A stretch of 64,000 nt of DNA, taken from positions 5,483-69,482 of the forward strand of contig CH003277.1 of NCBI GenBank assembly GCA_000149265.1, written 5' to 3'. Below, in pieces: positions 33,760 through 46,439 of this stretch. The stretch is from Ciona savignyi (lineage: Eukaryota > Chordata > Ascidiacea > Phlebobranchia > Cionidae). Every line of letters begins with the position of its first letter. Positions within the stretch are counted from its first letter, which is position 1. Made by a program: the position numbers and the translations under genes. The notes beneath the pieces were generated by a model. The model was not told where the DNA came from. It made no database searches and saw only the letters and a program-made list of their open reading frames with translations.

Positions 33760-34582
33760 ATTTATTGCAAACCTGACATTGCATTTTTCGATTTGCAATA
33801 ATATTGCTGCAGGTGCATAGTACGCAAACGCAATACTGGTAGGTTTAGCTTTAATTCAATTTTGCCATTGCTAACAGAAAATTGCAGGTAACCTAACATG
33901 AACATAGAATAAATTAAACAGAACTAACCTTAAAATGAACTAACAGTGATACACATTCAGACAATACCTTTTTTATAGTTTTAGGCATGTAAGTCGCACT
34001 TCGCGATTCAATAGCAGAAAAACTAACTTCATTTTATTAAAATATTCTAATAAGTGTGGAATGCCAGGTGAATGGATGCTTGTGTTGTAATGGAAAGTTC
34101 TAAACTATACCGTCATATCAGTAAAATACATCTGTACATTATATCGAAATGCTGTTCGTGTAAAGTATAGATAAAACATAGCTTTACATGTAACTTCACC
34201 AACAATTCACTTGTGTCATAAGCTGCGTCCGTAGTAGTTGTGCAAACATCTATGTTTTTCCTGGAACTTAAACCACAGTAAGTTTTTAATTTTCACTATT
34301 TATAAATCAGTAGGGTAAAACTATAGTTATAAGTCAGACATTTCATGGTTAGTACCTTTACATTAGTTATAATTTAGGTAATTCTTGGGTAGTAAGCTTC
34401 AAACTAGTTAGTTATAAGTCAGTTAATTCTTTGTTAGTTAGCTTTAAAATAGTTAAAAACCAGGTAACCTTTAACTAGTTCGGTCACAGTCATATTTATA
34501 AACTAAAATTAAACACAAATGTACAAAATAATAACGTATGTTTCGACATAGATTCGTTTGTTTCGTAAACAATTATGCTGTG
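33760..34582 (+). promoter_or_regulatory. Upstream region of lectin copy C
   Basis: Contains, in order, the far block (GCTGCAGGTGCATAGTACGC and GTTAATTTATTC-like complement words), tandem AACTAGTTAG-type repeats at about 34370-34490, a TATAAA at 34497-34502 (81 bp before the start codon) and the shared ATTCGTTTGTTTCGTAAAC block. The same order occurs inverted upstream of copies A, B and D. Confidence 0.5.
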
Positions 34583-36484
34583 ATGAAGTCACTTGTACAT
34601 ATTGTCATTTTCGCTACACTTTGTACAGGTATGTTATTGTTTAAGAAATATACATTTACTAGTTAGCTAATAAGTGGTTTTAAAGGTCTGCAGGTTTACT
34701 ACAAATACCAAATAATGTAAGTATAATTCCTTGGGTTAAACCGAACGAGTAACAATACATTTTCCCGTCCCGTATATATTACACGAATATGCTATGAACG
34801 GTTAAATGGATAAATTGTTAGCGCGACCAAACTATATACAGCATGCCAATTAAAAAGTAGTGTTAGTGGCGGGGACATCGCTGGCTCGAAATCTAGCTTG
34901 GAAGGCATATAGAACACTTAAAAATATAAAAATCATATCCATTTATTTCCAGCAAAGAAGCTATCGAACGACTGGAGCTATAACACTTGTTCCAGTTCCA
35001 ATTTGCGGTCAACACAATTGAGCTTTAACTGTACAATGTGTTCAAAGTATTTTGTTGCCAGTGTGAAAGTTAAAGTCATCCCTAGCGACCCCACCTCGTC
35101 GCATGATTTCGAAACTTCTCTGGTGGAAATTAATCATTTTAAGAATACAGTTGTTGTAAATGTAAAGCGAATTGATCGAAATGAAGGGTGGACTCAAATG
35201 CCAATTACAGTCATTGTTCAAGAATCAGGTAAATGTATGATATTTACTTAAAAATCCGCTTTATTTTAATTGGTAAGAGGTCGTCGGTCCGTAGTTAGTG
35301 AAAAGTTGCGTGATAGAAACCAACAATTTGCTCCACCGTTTTTTACTGGGCGTTTGTTGGATATCGCAGTAACCTAGTGATATGATGGGTTTTCCTATAA
35401 CAGGAACAAGTCCTTCTCATGTTACAAACTTTGATGAAATGACTTAATGTTTAGCATCATCAAACCTGCTTGCTGCACTAACTAAACTCATATAAACTCT
35501 ACATTTACAGCTATAGACGGCGAAGAATGGTACGCGCCTGCTGGACATTGGTTTACATATCGTGTGTTGCCGTACAGAATGAGTTACGACGCCGCACAAA
35601 TAGCTTGCAGAAATGTAGACGCCAGTTTAGCATTTGCTGGTGTCAAGGATATCAATTTAAGGAAGTAGGTTACATTGCGACTGTACAGGCGATAGAGGCC
35701 GTTGCTACATATATTTGTAACCGGGCCGAATTTAATTCAACAAAATAAATTTTATATTTAATACAGAAGTTAAGATCGACCGATTAGCTTGGTGGGTTTG
35801 TTGCTTTTCCTTTCAACCGAAGGGTTGCAGATTTGAAACTGATCCCAAGCCTGGTGATTTTGTCGTTGAACAGGATAATTGTGGACATTTTCTAACTTCG
35901 GTAGATTAATGGGTCCCCTTAAATGAAGAAACTTTTTTTTCATAGACACCACCATGCAATAGCTTCAATACCCAAACGGTGAAGCGAGGTTATTTCATAA
36001 TCGTCCGTCTGATATTGCCCCTTCACTTTTCACATTCACTTATTTAAACATGAATATCCTATTCTAGAATAATTCATTATATGGCCATATGTACTTTTAT
36101 AGTGACTGTATTTTACTCACCTGAACTCAGTGAAATAAAAACAAATGATCGTTATTAAAAGCAAAATCGTTTTTCTTCCGAATTTTCATGTCAATTATTG
36201 TCCCTTTCAGTAAAATCGCAACCTTCAACCGAGCAATATACCCTGATAGCAACAACGATCTCAATCGGCTCTGGTTAGGCCTCACCGATAGAGCACAGGA
36301 GGGACTGTGGGTTTGGGAAGATAAAAGTCCGCTACTGAGTAACCAGACTAATTGGTTTTCTGGAAACCCAAGTGGAGGAACCAGCGAAAATTGTGGGGAG
36401 ATTATTTACGGACAAATGAATGATAATAGATGTGGCCAAACAGGAACCACACGGCCCTTGTGCGAACGCAGTCTCACTGTGTAA
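34583..36484 (+). CDS. Secreted C-type-lectin-like protein, copy C (intact)
   Basis: Four coding exons: 34583-34628, 34953-35228, 35511-35664 and 36211-36484 (750 nt, 249 residues). Signal peptide MKSLVHIVIFATLCT; an N-terminal domain of about 92 residues with NTC, FNC and TMC cysteines; then a C-type lectin-like domain with IACRN, WLGLTD, VWED, GNPSGG, ENC, NRC and PLCER. All four core cysteines and the WLGL motif are present; the sugar-contact triplet is NPS, not EPN/QPD. It is closer to copy B (same exon lengths) than to copy A and lies in the opposite orientation to both. Its 3' flank is interrupted at 36641 by a 7.2-kb transposon. Confidence 0.87.
35785..36070 (+). mobile_element. SINE in intron 3 of lectin copy C
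   Basis: Head GACCGATTAGCTTGGTGGG through GAATATCCTATTC. Same orientation and place relative to the gene as in copies A and B. Confidence 0.8.
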
Positions 36485-36640
36485 AGTTACACTTCAATTG
36501 GACAGAAACATAAACGTGTAAGACGTTTCGCCCCTTAAATCTTGTTTAAAGATACTTTATAAAACTTTTTTGTAAATTTACTTACCGCGTGAATTAAGGT
36601 TTGTTCTTGATATTGAACCGTATAAGCTGACCATCAATTA

Positions 36641-37640
36641 TAGTCCGGGAGCCCGTAGGGGTCAACATAGCTGGAAAAGTAACCAATTTTCTTTTATATA
36701 GCAATGATCTATGTATATTTCCATGAAAGAAAATGGACGTCTGCCGGGCACATTGTGGTGGATGTGGTCAGGGGGGCGTAAAGAGGAGACCCACAAATTG
36801 AGCTAGATTAGCTCCAAAGGTAACCCGACGAAACATATTGGAAAATGCTCAGCATATCCCATGGTATCATGAATGGCTATTGCCAGACATTTCTAGTGGT
36901 GGGAAGTGCCCGCCAGACCCACATAACTAGTACCCCAAAATTGAGCTAGATTAGCTCATAAGGGAACCCGATGAAACTAAATGAAAAATGTTCGTCATGA
37001 TCTACGGTATCGTAAATCGCCAATGCCAGACGATTTAAGTGGTGGACTGTGCCTGCCAGACGCCCTCAAACGCCCCATGTTCCAAAAATTGAGCTAGATT
37101 AGCTTTTGAGGTAACCTCACGAAACATATTGGAAAATGTTCGGCATATCCCATGGTATCATGAATGGCTATTGCCAGACATTTCAAGTGGTGGGAAGTGC
37201 CCGCCAGACCCATATAACTAGACCCCAAAATTGAGCTAGATTAGCTCATGAGGTAACCCGATGAAACTAAATTAAAAATGTTCGTCATGGTCTACGGTAT
37301 CGTAAATCGCCAACGCCAGACGATTTAAGTGGTGGACTCTGCCTGCCAGACGCCCTTAAATGTCCCACGTTTAAAAAATTGAGTTAAATTAGCACAAAAG
37401 GTAACCTCACGAAACATATTAGAAAATGTCTGACATATCCCAGGGTATAATAAATGAACTATTGCAAGACATTTCTAGTGGTTTGGTGTGCCCGACAGAC
37501 CCACATACCTAGTAGCCTATCCCAAAGTTGTTGTAGAACCCGATGAAACCAAATAAAAAATGTTGAGCAGGATATAAAGCATCATAAATCTCCAGACATT
37601 TTTAGTGATGTAATGTGCCCGGCACACATATCCTAACATA
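36641..37640 (+). repeat. Left terminal inverted repeat region with subterminal motif array
   Basis: Motif TTGAGCTAGATTAGCT begins at 36798, 36941, 37089, 37231 and (mutated) 37379. Spacing alternates 143, 148, 142 and 148 bp, so two related half-units alternate in a composite repeat of about 290 bp. The motif core is a near-palindrome and is a candidate transposase binding site. Confidence 0.85.
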
Positions 37641-37903
37641 ACACGAACCAAGAACAGCTTGGGGGTCAACTTGTATAATTACTAAAAACGTTCCCCAATG
37701 TAAACGATTTACTTATCTGCATCGGACAATTTCCCGCCCGTAGTCATCCGCCATTATGACATAATAACTGCACTATTTTTTGTTATCGATTTCTTGTCTC
37801 AGCTTTAGCGGTAGTAAGATGTGTTTTTCAACTAGTTAAGTTTGTCGTAATTGTTGTAGCTCACAGTAAGGCTAAGCTTTGTATCAAATGGTCGTAGAAA
37901 CAG

Positions 37904-40900
37904 TTGATTGTTATGTCACAGCATCAGACTCTATTTATAGTCCAGAACACTGACGCCGAAGACGTATCAAAGTGCTACATTTGTAAGGAGTCAACAGAAG
38001 TGGAAAGTCAGCTTCAAAAGGTAAATGTGAAAACATGGAAAACCATTAGAAATGCTGCTGCTTTGCGTAAAAATTTAAAATCGGACAAGTACTTTGATAT
38101 CACACGAAACATTTTGGCAAGTGATGATAGTTCTACTCTTAGTTATCATCCTTCTTGTCACAAGTGCTACACAGCAGTAAAACGTCCGAAAGAACCCACT
38201 TCACTTAACGATGAACCAGCTGCAAAAATCACTTGCATCACGACACGGTGTAGTAATGTCTTTCCAAAGTGCGATAGGCAGGGCATGTTGAAAGGGTCTT
38301 GTATTTTCTGTGGCAAAAGCCGCAAAAAGAAAAATAGGAAAGAAGAACCTCGACTAAAAATAGCGACGGTGTGCCGGTTGTGAATCACTTTGTGAACGGG
38401 CGAGTGTCTCTAAAAATGAACGAATCAAGAGTATAATTCGAAGTGGAGTAGACCTAATCGCCAAAGAAGCAGAATACCACAAGTCATGTCGCCTTGCGTT
38501 CCTAAGAGAATCTGACACTAAATCTAAGCCTACTGAAGAAAAATCATCTCTCTCGTTCCACAAGAAAGCATTTAAATGCCTGTGTTCATTTATCGAGACT
38601 GAGATCATAGAAAGGCGACGGTGTATATTAGTGGCTGATTTACTTGCCATGTACAAAGATGAGTATAATAGTTGTGGAGGAGATAGGGCAGATATTCGAA
38701 CCTACACAACTCAAAATTTTATCAGGAAAGTAAAAGATTTTTTTAAAGAAGAAATCAAAATAATATTAGCGGATCAACGGAAAGGCAACTTTATCCACAG
38801 CTCTTCTCTTTCAAAAGAGGATGCCAGGTCTCGTTTACATAAGGATGCAAAACGGTATGAAGAAGATAAAAAGTTAAGATGTGCCGTTCTCTACCGTCGA
38901 TCGCTAATTATGCAACTTCCAAAGACCAAGAATCCTAATCCTGCAACTGTCCAAAACTTGAAAGAATGCTCTTCAGAAATACCAGAACAAGTTGACTTGT
39001 TTTTCAGAAGTCTTCTTGGTGGTGTGACACCAAGTTTTAGTGGCACACGTAGGGAAACGATCGACAGAAAAGTCACTTCAATGGCATCGGATGTCATTTT
39101 TAACGTCACTAACGGCACGGTAAAGCCATGGAAGCACACAGCTATGGGCCTCGGGCTTGCATCTCTCACAGGTTCAAAGCTGGTGATGCAAATTTTGAAC
39201 AGATCAGGACACTGCATAAGCTACAGTGAGGTAAAGGGCCTTGAAACTGAATTGGCGTATTCATTTGAAGGTGACACACATGATGCGCCAGATGGGATTT
39301 GCCTTGATCCAAACTTATCAACAGCCTGTGTTTGGGATAACAATGACGCAAACATAGAAACTTTAGATGAAAAAGGAACATTGCACGCGACTGTTGGCCA
39401 CACGTAACAGAATGTCATTCAAGGTGACCAACATACCAATACTACCATAGTTGCGTTTCGAGAGGTTAGACACCGACGCAGTTTTGTAGGAAATGAACGC
39501 GAGATACCCCCGTTCGGGAAATCTATACACAAAGCCAATTTTCTTAGTCTTACCACAGAAGCTCATGTTGATACCGATGTATCCAGTACACAACTAGAAA
39601 GCGATGACGGCTACAACATTCGGTTAAATTTATTGGACTTATATTGGTTCTGGAGTTCGAGGGAAGACAGTACACCTTTACATGCTGGATTCATGAGCAA
39701 TTACATTCAGGATAAATTACCCCTTCAGCGAATTTGTTATATGGATCCGATATCGAAATCACCAACCAACAATGATGTAGTGAGGGAGACCATGATCCGG
39801 ACCATGAACGTTGCAAAGGAGACTGGCCAGGATTTTGCAGTTGTTACTTACGACTTGGCCGTTGCAATAAAAGCCTACACCATACAAGCCATCCAAACCC
39901 CCATATTCGACAAACTGTTGATAATGTTAGGGAGCTTTCACATTGAATTAGCTTTCTACGGAGCAGTTGGTACACTTATAAATGAAAGTGGGATTGAATA
40001 TGTTCTCACCGAAGCCGACGTTTTGGCGGAAGGTTCAATGGTAGGATTTATCAAGGGGAGGTTTTACAACAGATGCACGCGTATTCACGAGCTGCTTGCT
40101 AATGTCTTAGAACAGAAAATGTACAAACGATTTCTTCTTGAAATATTCCAAGACGACTTTGATTCCTTCCAACAAGTTATGTCTACTGTACCTTTGGACC
40201 CAATACTAGCAAAAGAACATCTATCGCATCCAGTTGTTACCCAGCATCTGAGGATTTATGAGAATTACTTTCAAACGATTCTCGACGGAAATCTTTGGAT
40301 CTACAGCACAATACTGGGCCATTTACATCTATCTGATCAATCGCCTTCACAGAGAACTGCAGAGATGTGTAAAGACCAATGACGTTGACGGATATGTAAA
40401 TGTATTTCCACAGATGTTGGATGTGTTCTTCGCCCTGAACCGTCCAAACTACGCCAGATGGGGCACACTTTTTCTTCGGAAGTTGAAGAGTTTAGACCCA
40501 AAAGTGCGCGAGATATTACAAAATGGTGCGTTTTCCATCAGACGCACATCAAAAGATTATAGCAGATCAGCTGTTGATCTCTCTTTGGAGCAGACAGTTA
40601 ATCGTGATTCTGCATCCACAATGAAAGGAATCGTTTCCTTTCGAAATTCTGTGAACGCAATGCGCCGTTGGTCATTGACTATGACACAGCGGTCTATGGC
40701 AGTCACAGCTTAAAAGATTAACCGGACTTGAATTTGGGGAAAGTGCAGCAGCTCAATGCCGTCCTTCAAGAATAAAAAAGAACAACTGTCATATGGCGGC
40801 ACTGAGTGCAAAAGTTGACCTATTCGGAAATCCATTTGCAGAAGATGCTCCAATTTCTTTAGTCAATATTGCTACCGGTCATGTAGCATCTAAAGATACC

Positions 40901-40990
40901 GAATCATATCTAACCAATATACGCTGAGAAGGGGACAGGATAAAAAAGAGAAATTTCAGCATGAATGGAACTCCAACAGCAATCGATTTC
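37904..40990 (+). pseudogene. Transposase-like coding region of the 7.2-kb element, interrupted
   Basis: Reading pieces in order: 37904-38383 (cysteine-rich, CYICKES, YHPSCHKCY, and a C-x2-C near the end), 38370-39404, 39408 to about 40290, about 40258-40690, and about 40690-40925. Breaks seen: a frame change near 38370; a TAA at 39405-39407 where the frame reopens at once; a frame change near 40290; another near 40690; another near 40915. Conserved-looking pieces include WKHTAMGLGL, GSFHIELAF and LNRPNYARWG. The last belongs to a large family of transposon-derived proteins seen in corals, fish and other animals. DDE residues could not be assigned safely by eye. Confidence 0.7.
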
Positions 40991-42757
40991 TTCAACCTGT
41001 GAAACGCACGCCTGTACAAAACTTCGCTTCTCAGAACTTGAAGCAAAAGGCCAAAGTACCATCTTCGCAGAAGGCAAAAACAACTGCTGAGGGACTGAGA
41101 GACATGTTTCTGCGTATGATTGTAGTTGTAGCAGAGAAGACAGCATTTGACCTACGGAATGTTATATCCTATCCAATTACCACATATCCATTGTCCCTTG
41201 CACACTGTGACGGGGCGCCTGTAAAAACCGACAAATCAGCCTTGCTGAAAAAGCTCGAATCACTTCAGACAGAAATATTCACCGAAGCGGATTTACCGAC
41301 GACCTATTTACAGGTATATGACGGAGGACTTCTTTTGCATTCTGTTCTTTCGCAAACGAACATTGGAGCATCATATGCATCAATTGCGCACAATATTCTC
41401 TCAGTGGTGTTTTCCGGGAGGGCCAATGAGGCACATGTTTGTCTCGACAAGTACCTTGAGTGCTCCATTAAAGAAAGTGAGAGAAGGTTGCGAGGTGCAG
41501 TTGGTTCAGCATATGTGATTACCGGACCAAATCAGACTATCAGGCAGAGCGGACAAAAGCTTCTCACTAATGGAAAATTCAAAAACGAACTAGCCAAGTT
41601 TCTTTTACAAGAGTGGGGGAAAGATTACAACTGGCACCTGTTTAGTGGGAAGACCTTGATTGCTTCCTATGGTGGCGAGTGCTTCCAATACGTTCCCGAC
41701 AGAGAAAATCATATTAATGTAACTAATCCAGTACACCTTCAAGCCGACCATGAAGAGGCGGATACACTGATTGCATTTCATATTGCGAAAACAACAACAG
41801 GACATGTTATAGTGCGGGCATCCGACACAGACGTCTTGGTGATATTAATTGCTGCTCTTGGAGCGCAACGCCAAGAAGTCCGGTGTAGAGCCAACATTGT
41901 AATGGATTGTGGAATGGGAAAAAGCAGGAGGTTTATCAACGTGACTAACATTGTTCATGTTCTTGATGAGCGCCAACCTGGACTTTCAAGAGCACTCCCT
42001 GGATACCATGCATTTACTGGATGTGATTTCACTTCGGCCTTTTACAGGTAAGCACAACATGTTTGTATGAGAGCATGGCTTAATTTACAATTTGTTCTTT
42101 TTGTTTAGGAAAGGCAAAACTAAACCATTTGATCTCCTTGAGAGTGACAAAAGTGGTTGTTACGTTAATCTTTTTATCGGTATGGGAGAGGTGCAGCGAA
42201 TTGATTTTGATGTCGCATCCGAGTTTGTTTGTCGCATGTATGGACAGAGTGAAATTCGTGATGTCAATGAAGCACGATACAACAAACTTCTACAAATGAA
42301 CGGCAAACTTGATCAGGTAATTGCGGTACAAAATGCGTTAATTTCATATCACCGGTTCTTAAATATCGTTCAACAAATGTAACAACACGGGTTCATTGAC
42401 TTTTAGGGAAATCCACTGGCAAACATTAAACGAGTCGACTGTGCTTTACTACCACCCTGCATCCGAACTCTCGAGATGAAGATCCAACGGACGAAGTACA
42501 TTGCGGGATTGTGGATGCGTGCTGCGACAGCATCTCCCACGAATGGGTTAGTTCCAACCGACTATGGATGGTGTGTGGAGAACGGTATTTTTGTGCCAAT
42601 CTGGTTTCAGGGTCCTAGTATACCCGACAGGTTGTTTGAAGATAGAAATGCAGAAGATATTGCAGAAACCGACAGTCAGTTAATAATAGAAATAACTGAC
42701 GAAGCGTGGAGCGAAGACTCGGACTCAGATGCGGATGAGGAAGAAGAACAGGAATGA
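40918..42757 (+). CDS. XPG/FEN-like nuclease part of the transposon protein (three exons)
   Basis: Open from about 40918 to the splice donor at 42047, then 42109-42316 and 42407-42757, with GT-AG introns of 61 and 90 bp. Motifs: HEEADTLIAFH, RASDTDVLVILI and LPGYHAFTGCD, acidic positions expected of the 5'-nuclease/XPG fold, followed by SAFYRKGK across the first intron and an acidic tail (EDSDSDADEEEEQE). Most likely the C-terminal part of one long transposon protein, now cut off from its N-terminal part by the frameshift near 40915. Bounds of the N-terminal end are uncertain. Confidence 0.6.
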
Positions 42758-42869
42758 TTTCAATGACGGAACATTAGCCTACGTTGTTTTGTGAACATCA
42801 ATAAATACTTCGTTACGCTGTTTGGCTATCAAATTATTAAATTCACATATCACTTTTGCAATTTACGAT

Positions 42870-43823
42870 GCCTTAAAACCTGCCCAACATTTTTTATTTG
42901 GTTTCATCGGGTTACCGCATGTGCAAATCTAGCTCAATTTTGGGGTAGTCTACTAGTTATAGGGATCTGGCGGGCACTACCCACCACCAGATATATCTGG
43001 CTATATCCATTAATGATACCCTCGGCTGTGCCGATCATTTTCTAGTATATTTCGTGAGGTTACCTTTCAAGCTAATCTAGCTCAATTTTTGGAACGTGGG
43101 GCATTTGGGGGCGTCTGGCAGGCACAGTCCACCACTTAAATCGTCTGGCATTGGCGATTTACGATACCGTAGACACTGACGAACATTTTTCATTTAGTTT
43201 CATCGGGTTACCTCATGAGCTAATCTAGCTCAATTTTGGGGTACTAGTTATGTGGGTCTGGCTGACACTCCCCACCACTAGAAATGTCAGGCAATAGCCA
43301 TTCATGATATCTTGTGATATGCCGAACATTTTCCAATATGTTTCGTGAGGTTACCTCAAAAGCTAATCTAGCTCAATTTTTGGAACATGGGGCATTTGAG
43401 GGCGTCTGGCAGGCACGGTCCACCACTTAAATCGTCTGGCATTGGCGATTTAAGATTCCGTAGACCATGACGAACATTTTTCATTTAGTTTCATCGGGTT
43501 ACCTCATGAGCTAATCTAGCTCATTTTTGGGGTCTAGTTATGTGGGTCTGGCGGGCACTTCCCACCACTTGAAATGTCTGCCAATAGCCATTCATGATAC
43601 CATGGGATATGCTGAGCATTTTCCAATATGTTTCGTCGGGTTACCTTTGGAGCTAATCTAGCTCAATTTGTGGGTCTCCTCTTTACGCCCCCCTGACCAC
43701 ATCCACCACAATGTGCCCGGCAGACGTCCATTTTCTTTAATGGAAATATACATAGATCATTGCTATATAGAAGAAAATTGGTTACTTTTCCAGCTATGTT
43801 GACCCCTACGGGCTCCCGTACTA
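42870..43823 (-). repeat. Right terminal inverted repeat region
   Basis: Six inverted copies of the motif (AGCTAATCTAGCTCAA) at about 42925, 43072, 43219, 43362, 43508 and 43652, again about 145 bp apart, then the 160-bp outer repeat. Confidence 0.85.
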
Positions 43824-44334
43824 TTACTGTATATAGAACAAAATTGATATTAGTTTAATATTAATTGATATTATTTTAATAATATAAAAATACACATTAT
43901 ATCACTTCAAACCAAGAGATGATTAAAAGATAAACTTTACATAGTTTCTAAATGTTTAAAACTTAATTTAATAATTCTACATCATATACACAGTTTATAT
44001 ATAAATATGAAATATGTATAGTCCTAACGGCTAATGGAACATAAAGCTTTGACGTTTTTAATATTTTTTACTGATAACGAGTAATGTTTCGAATGGTTAA
44101 ATAATAAACAAATTAAAACTGATATCCAAGTCATTAATGTTTACATTATATTTTTAACTACACCATCATTTCATGCATATTCATATGTCTGTCTATTTGT
44201 TTCTTTTCTCGAGAAATTTATGTTTCTTTTCCCTGCTACCTTTAAGTCCAAACTTAAATTATTGTTTTATAAATACAAAAGGGGCATTATCACATAGAAA
44301 ATCGTGTGAATATATAAAGTTTCCACCGTCGAGC

Positions 44335-44400
44335 AATATTAAAAGTAGGAAAAGCGGGAAATAGGGGATGAGGATAACTCCACACTTAAAGAAACAAATC
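44335..44400. mobile_element. Half-MITE, inverted partner of 5200-5275
   Basis: AAGTAGGAAAAGCGGGAAAT followed by ACTCCACACTTAAAG. Carried in the inverted duplication. Confidence 0.5.
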
Positions 44401-44514
44401 ACAGACATTTGTGTCCCCAGTTTATTTATTACGTCATCGTAAACTTGACCATATAAACCGCAAGGTGGGATGAAAGATGAAGTGATACGTGGCTGTACTA
44501 GTTCATTTATTGCA

Positions 44515-44625
44515 GAACAGTCGTGTGGCCGAATGTTTAGTGGAAGTCATTTGTATATTAAAATCACTGTTAGGTAGAAGGCCCATCTTATGTATCGAAA
44601 TTCATCTTGGTAAAATAGTTTATTA
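44515..44625 (+). repeat. Short tRNA-like repeat
   Basis: GTCGTGTGGCCGAATGTTTAG, then CATCTTATGTATCGAAATTC; second family, B box damaged. Inverted partner around 5000-5070. Confidence 0.5.
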
Positions 44626-45149
44626 GTTGCAAAACGTTAGTGTGGTCGCATTACTAAGTGGGATGTTTTGTATACCGATCTCTACATTACCAACAGTCTT
44701 AATAGAAAGCCCATCTTAGTCTTGAAATTTAGCCAGGTAAAAGCAGTTTCATTTACTCCAATCGAATTGCTGATTCGGAACTTCTTGGATCTATGATCTT
44801 CTAAACGTCATTTCATTTTCTATGAGCTTTAATTACAGTCGGCTTCCTACCCGTTCTTATACAGTCGCTACCACATGTTAAGGTTAACGATTTCCGTTTT
44901 AGCATTAGATCTTGAGTTTCTACCATTGCATGTAAAACGCCAAGTGTGATGCGATTGAGGGCATGCTATGTTTGTGTCAGAAGGCTTTGGGGTTTTGTAT
45001 TCGTCACTCTGTCATCGATTTGCCTGTTTTAGGATACAAAGTCTGTATATCCGCTATCTTTTTAGAATACTCGATCAATTTTATCTATTAATATTCATTT
45101 TGTCATTTTTTACTCGTTTTAATTCAATGTTAGGTTAAGGGTCATTACG

Positions 45150-45690
45150 AAACGGATGCGTGCGCAATATATAAAAAGTATGAAAAAACTAATGAGTATT
45201 CGTTAATCGTAACATATGGGAAATAATGGGTTTAACACCATAGAGGAATTACCACAACAGAATATAAAAATGGCGTCTGCTTTGGTTAAGAATTGGTATT
45301 TTTATACCTGTCATTAAAATTTTATTTTGTTATTTATTTTGACATTTTGTTTCCATAGATTAACGAGATGCCCTTTCTCCTGACCGACCTGTCACATTGT
45401 GAGGAGATGCGTGAGAAATTCAAGGCGATTTGATAAGTAAATAAAACCATCCAGAATAAATGGCTTAATTTTGGATAAAGTTACTATTTTATTTTGTCTA
45501 TGTATTTATATCCTTAAAATTTATTAACCTTTGAACGTCGTTTTTAACAATATGTTTGGAAACACTTTTCTCAATAATACAATTGGAAACACCTAATAAT
45601 ATTTTATATTACAGAAATGGTTGCTGTCAAGCTCCATTAAATAAATAAAAGCAACCAGCAATCTATTGTTTTGATTTTATATCATAGGTA
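45150..45690 (+). other. Small spliced gene-like unit, copy 1
   Basis: ATATAAAAA, then ATGGCGTCTGCTTTG with a GTTAAG donor, an acceptor TTTCCATAG at about 45350-45358, and a short frame reading INEMPFLLTDLSHCEEM...KFKAI ending at TGA, followed by AATAAA. Further on, the last-exon-like segment near 45615 is shortened by deletion. The product is not recognised. Near-duplicate of 47640-48455. Could be remnants of an older gene rather than a working one. Confidence 0.3.
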
Positions 45691-46068
45691 ATTTGGCATA
45701 ACGTGTTTGCCAGAATTGCTACAATAACGCAGTAACTTTTCTGACATTTTTATAGACTGTAAGACGTACCAAGACACTGGCTGTCCAATTTCGTTTAAAC
45801 AAAGATAAATAATATTCGCATGCATTAGGGCTGTATTCTGCAATATTTTTGACTCTAAGATCCGTTGGTTCGATCTTTAAATTTTGTCGAAAACTAAAAC
45901 CAGTTTAAATAATATTCATCTTTGTTTAAAACCAGTTTAAATTTTGTCGAAAAGTAAAACTTAAAATCAAAGGGTCCAATTAAGAGAGCAAAAACGTCCT
46001 TCCAGTATAATTTTTTCGGTCAGTTTAGTTGATTAGTCAAGGAATATTCGAAACTAGGCGCCACCTAG

Positions 46069-46439
46069 CAGGCCCAGTGCTAGGAACTGCGGGGCCCAAT
46101 TAGAAATGTGATGGCGGGGCCCCTACTCTTCATAGCAAAAGTTATGGGTGTTTATATATCATAAAATACATACCAGTACATACAAACTACAAAAATAGAC
46201 ATTTAATACTTGCTATAAAACAAATTAAAGGTAATGTGGATGCTTATTTACGATATATTGTTTTACTTCCAAACATATATATTGTTTAGCAACCATATTT
46301 ATTATGACGTAACAGACAGACACAGAAATATAAATTTGACTTAGTTACGATGCATAACAAATTGATATTATGAAAAAGAATATTATTTCATTTTTTATTT
46401 TACGTTTCAGTAGTATTTTAAACCTCGTAATACAGAAAG
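46069..46439. mobile_element. Truncated hAT-type MITE, inverted relative of 31661-32180
   Basis: Starts CAGGCCCAGTGCTAGGAACT and matches the right part of the 31661 element in reverse. The far terminus and the long (AT)n are missing; a SINE begins at the break. Confidence 0.85.

Larger units (their letters stand above)
36641..43823 (+). mobile_element. 7.2-kb DNA transposon, Academ-like, with long inverted ends and TTA target duplication
   Basis: Ends are TAGTCCGGGAGCCCGTAGGG at the left and the inverted TAGTACGGGAGCCCGTAGGG at the right, flanked by TTA (36638-36640 and 43824-43826). The empty site is visible in the inverted duplicate near 5785, where the flanks are continuous. The outer 160 bp are nearly identical inverted repeats and the inverted structure continues for about 1 kb. 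The internal reading frames encode a cysteine-rich transposase-like protein and an XPG/FEN-like nuclease domain. A 3-bp duplication, YR-type ends and an XPG domain together fit the Academ superfamily; the assignment is from family knowledge, not a search. The coding part is broken, so this copy is probably not autonomous. Confidence 0.75.
43824..45130. repeat. Right arm of inverted duplication and extra sequence
   Basis: 43824-44620 is the reverse complement of about 5000-5790. From about 44640 to 45130 I recognise nothing. No gene is supported. Confidence 0.65.

Noticed and set aside
38891..39217. Minus-strand open frame of 108 codons within the transposon
   Set aside because: Shadow of the plus-strand transposase-like frame, which has the recognisable family motifs.
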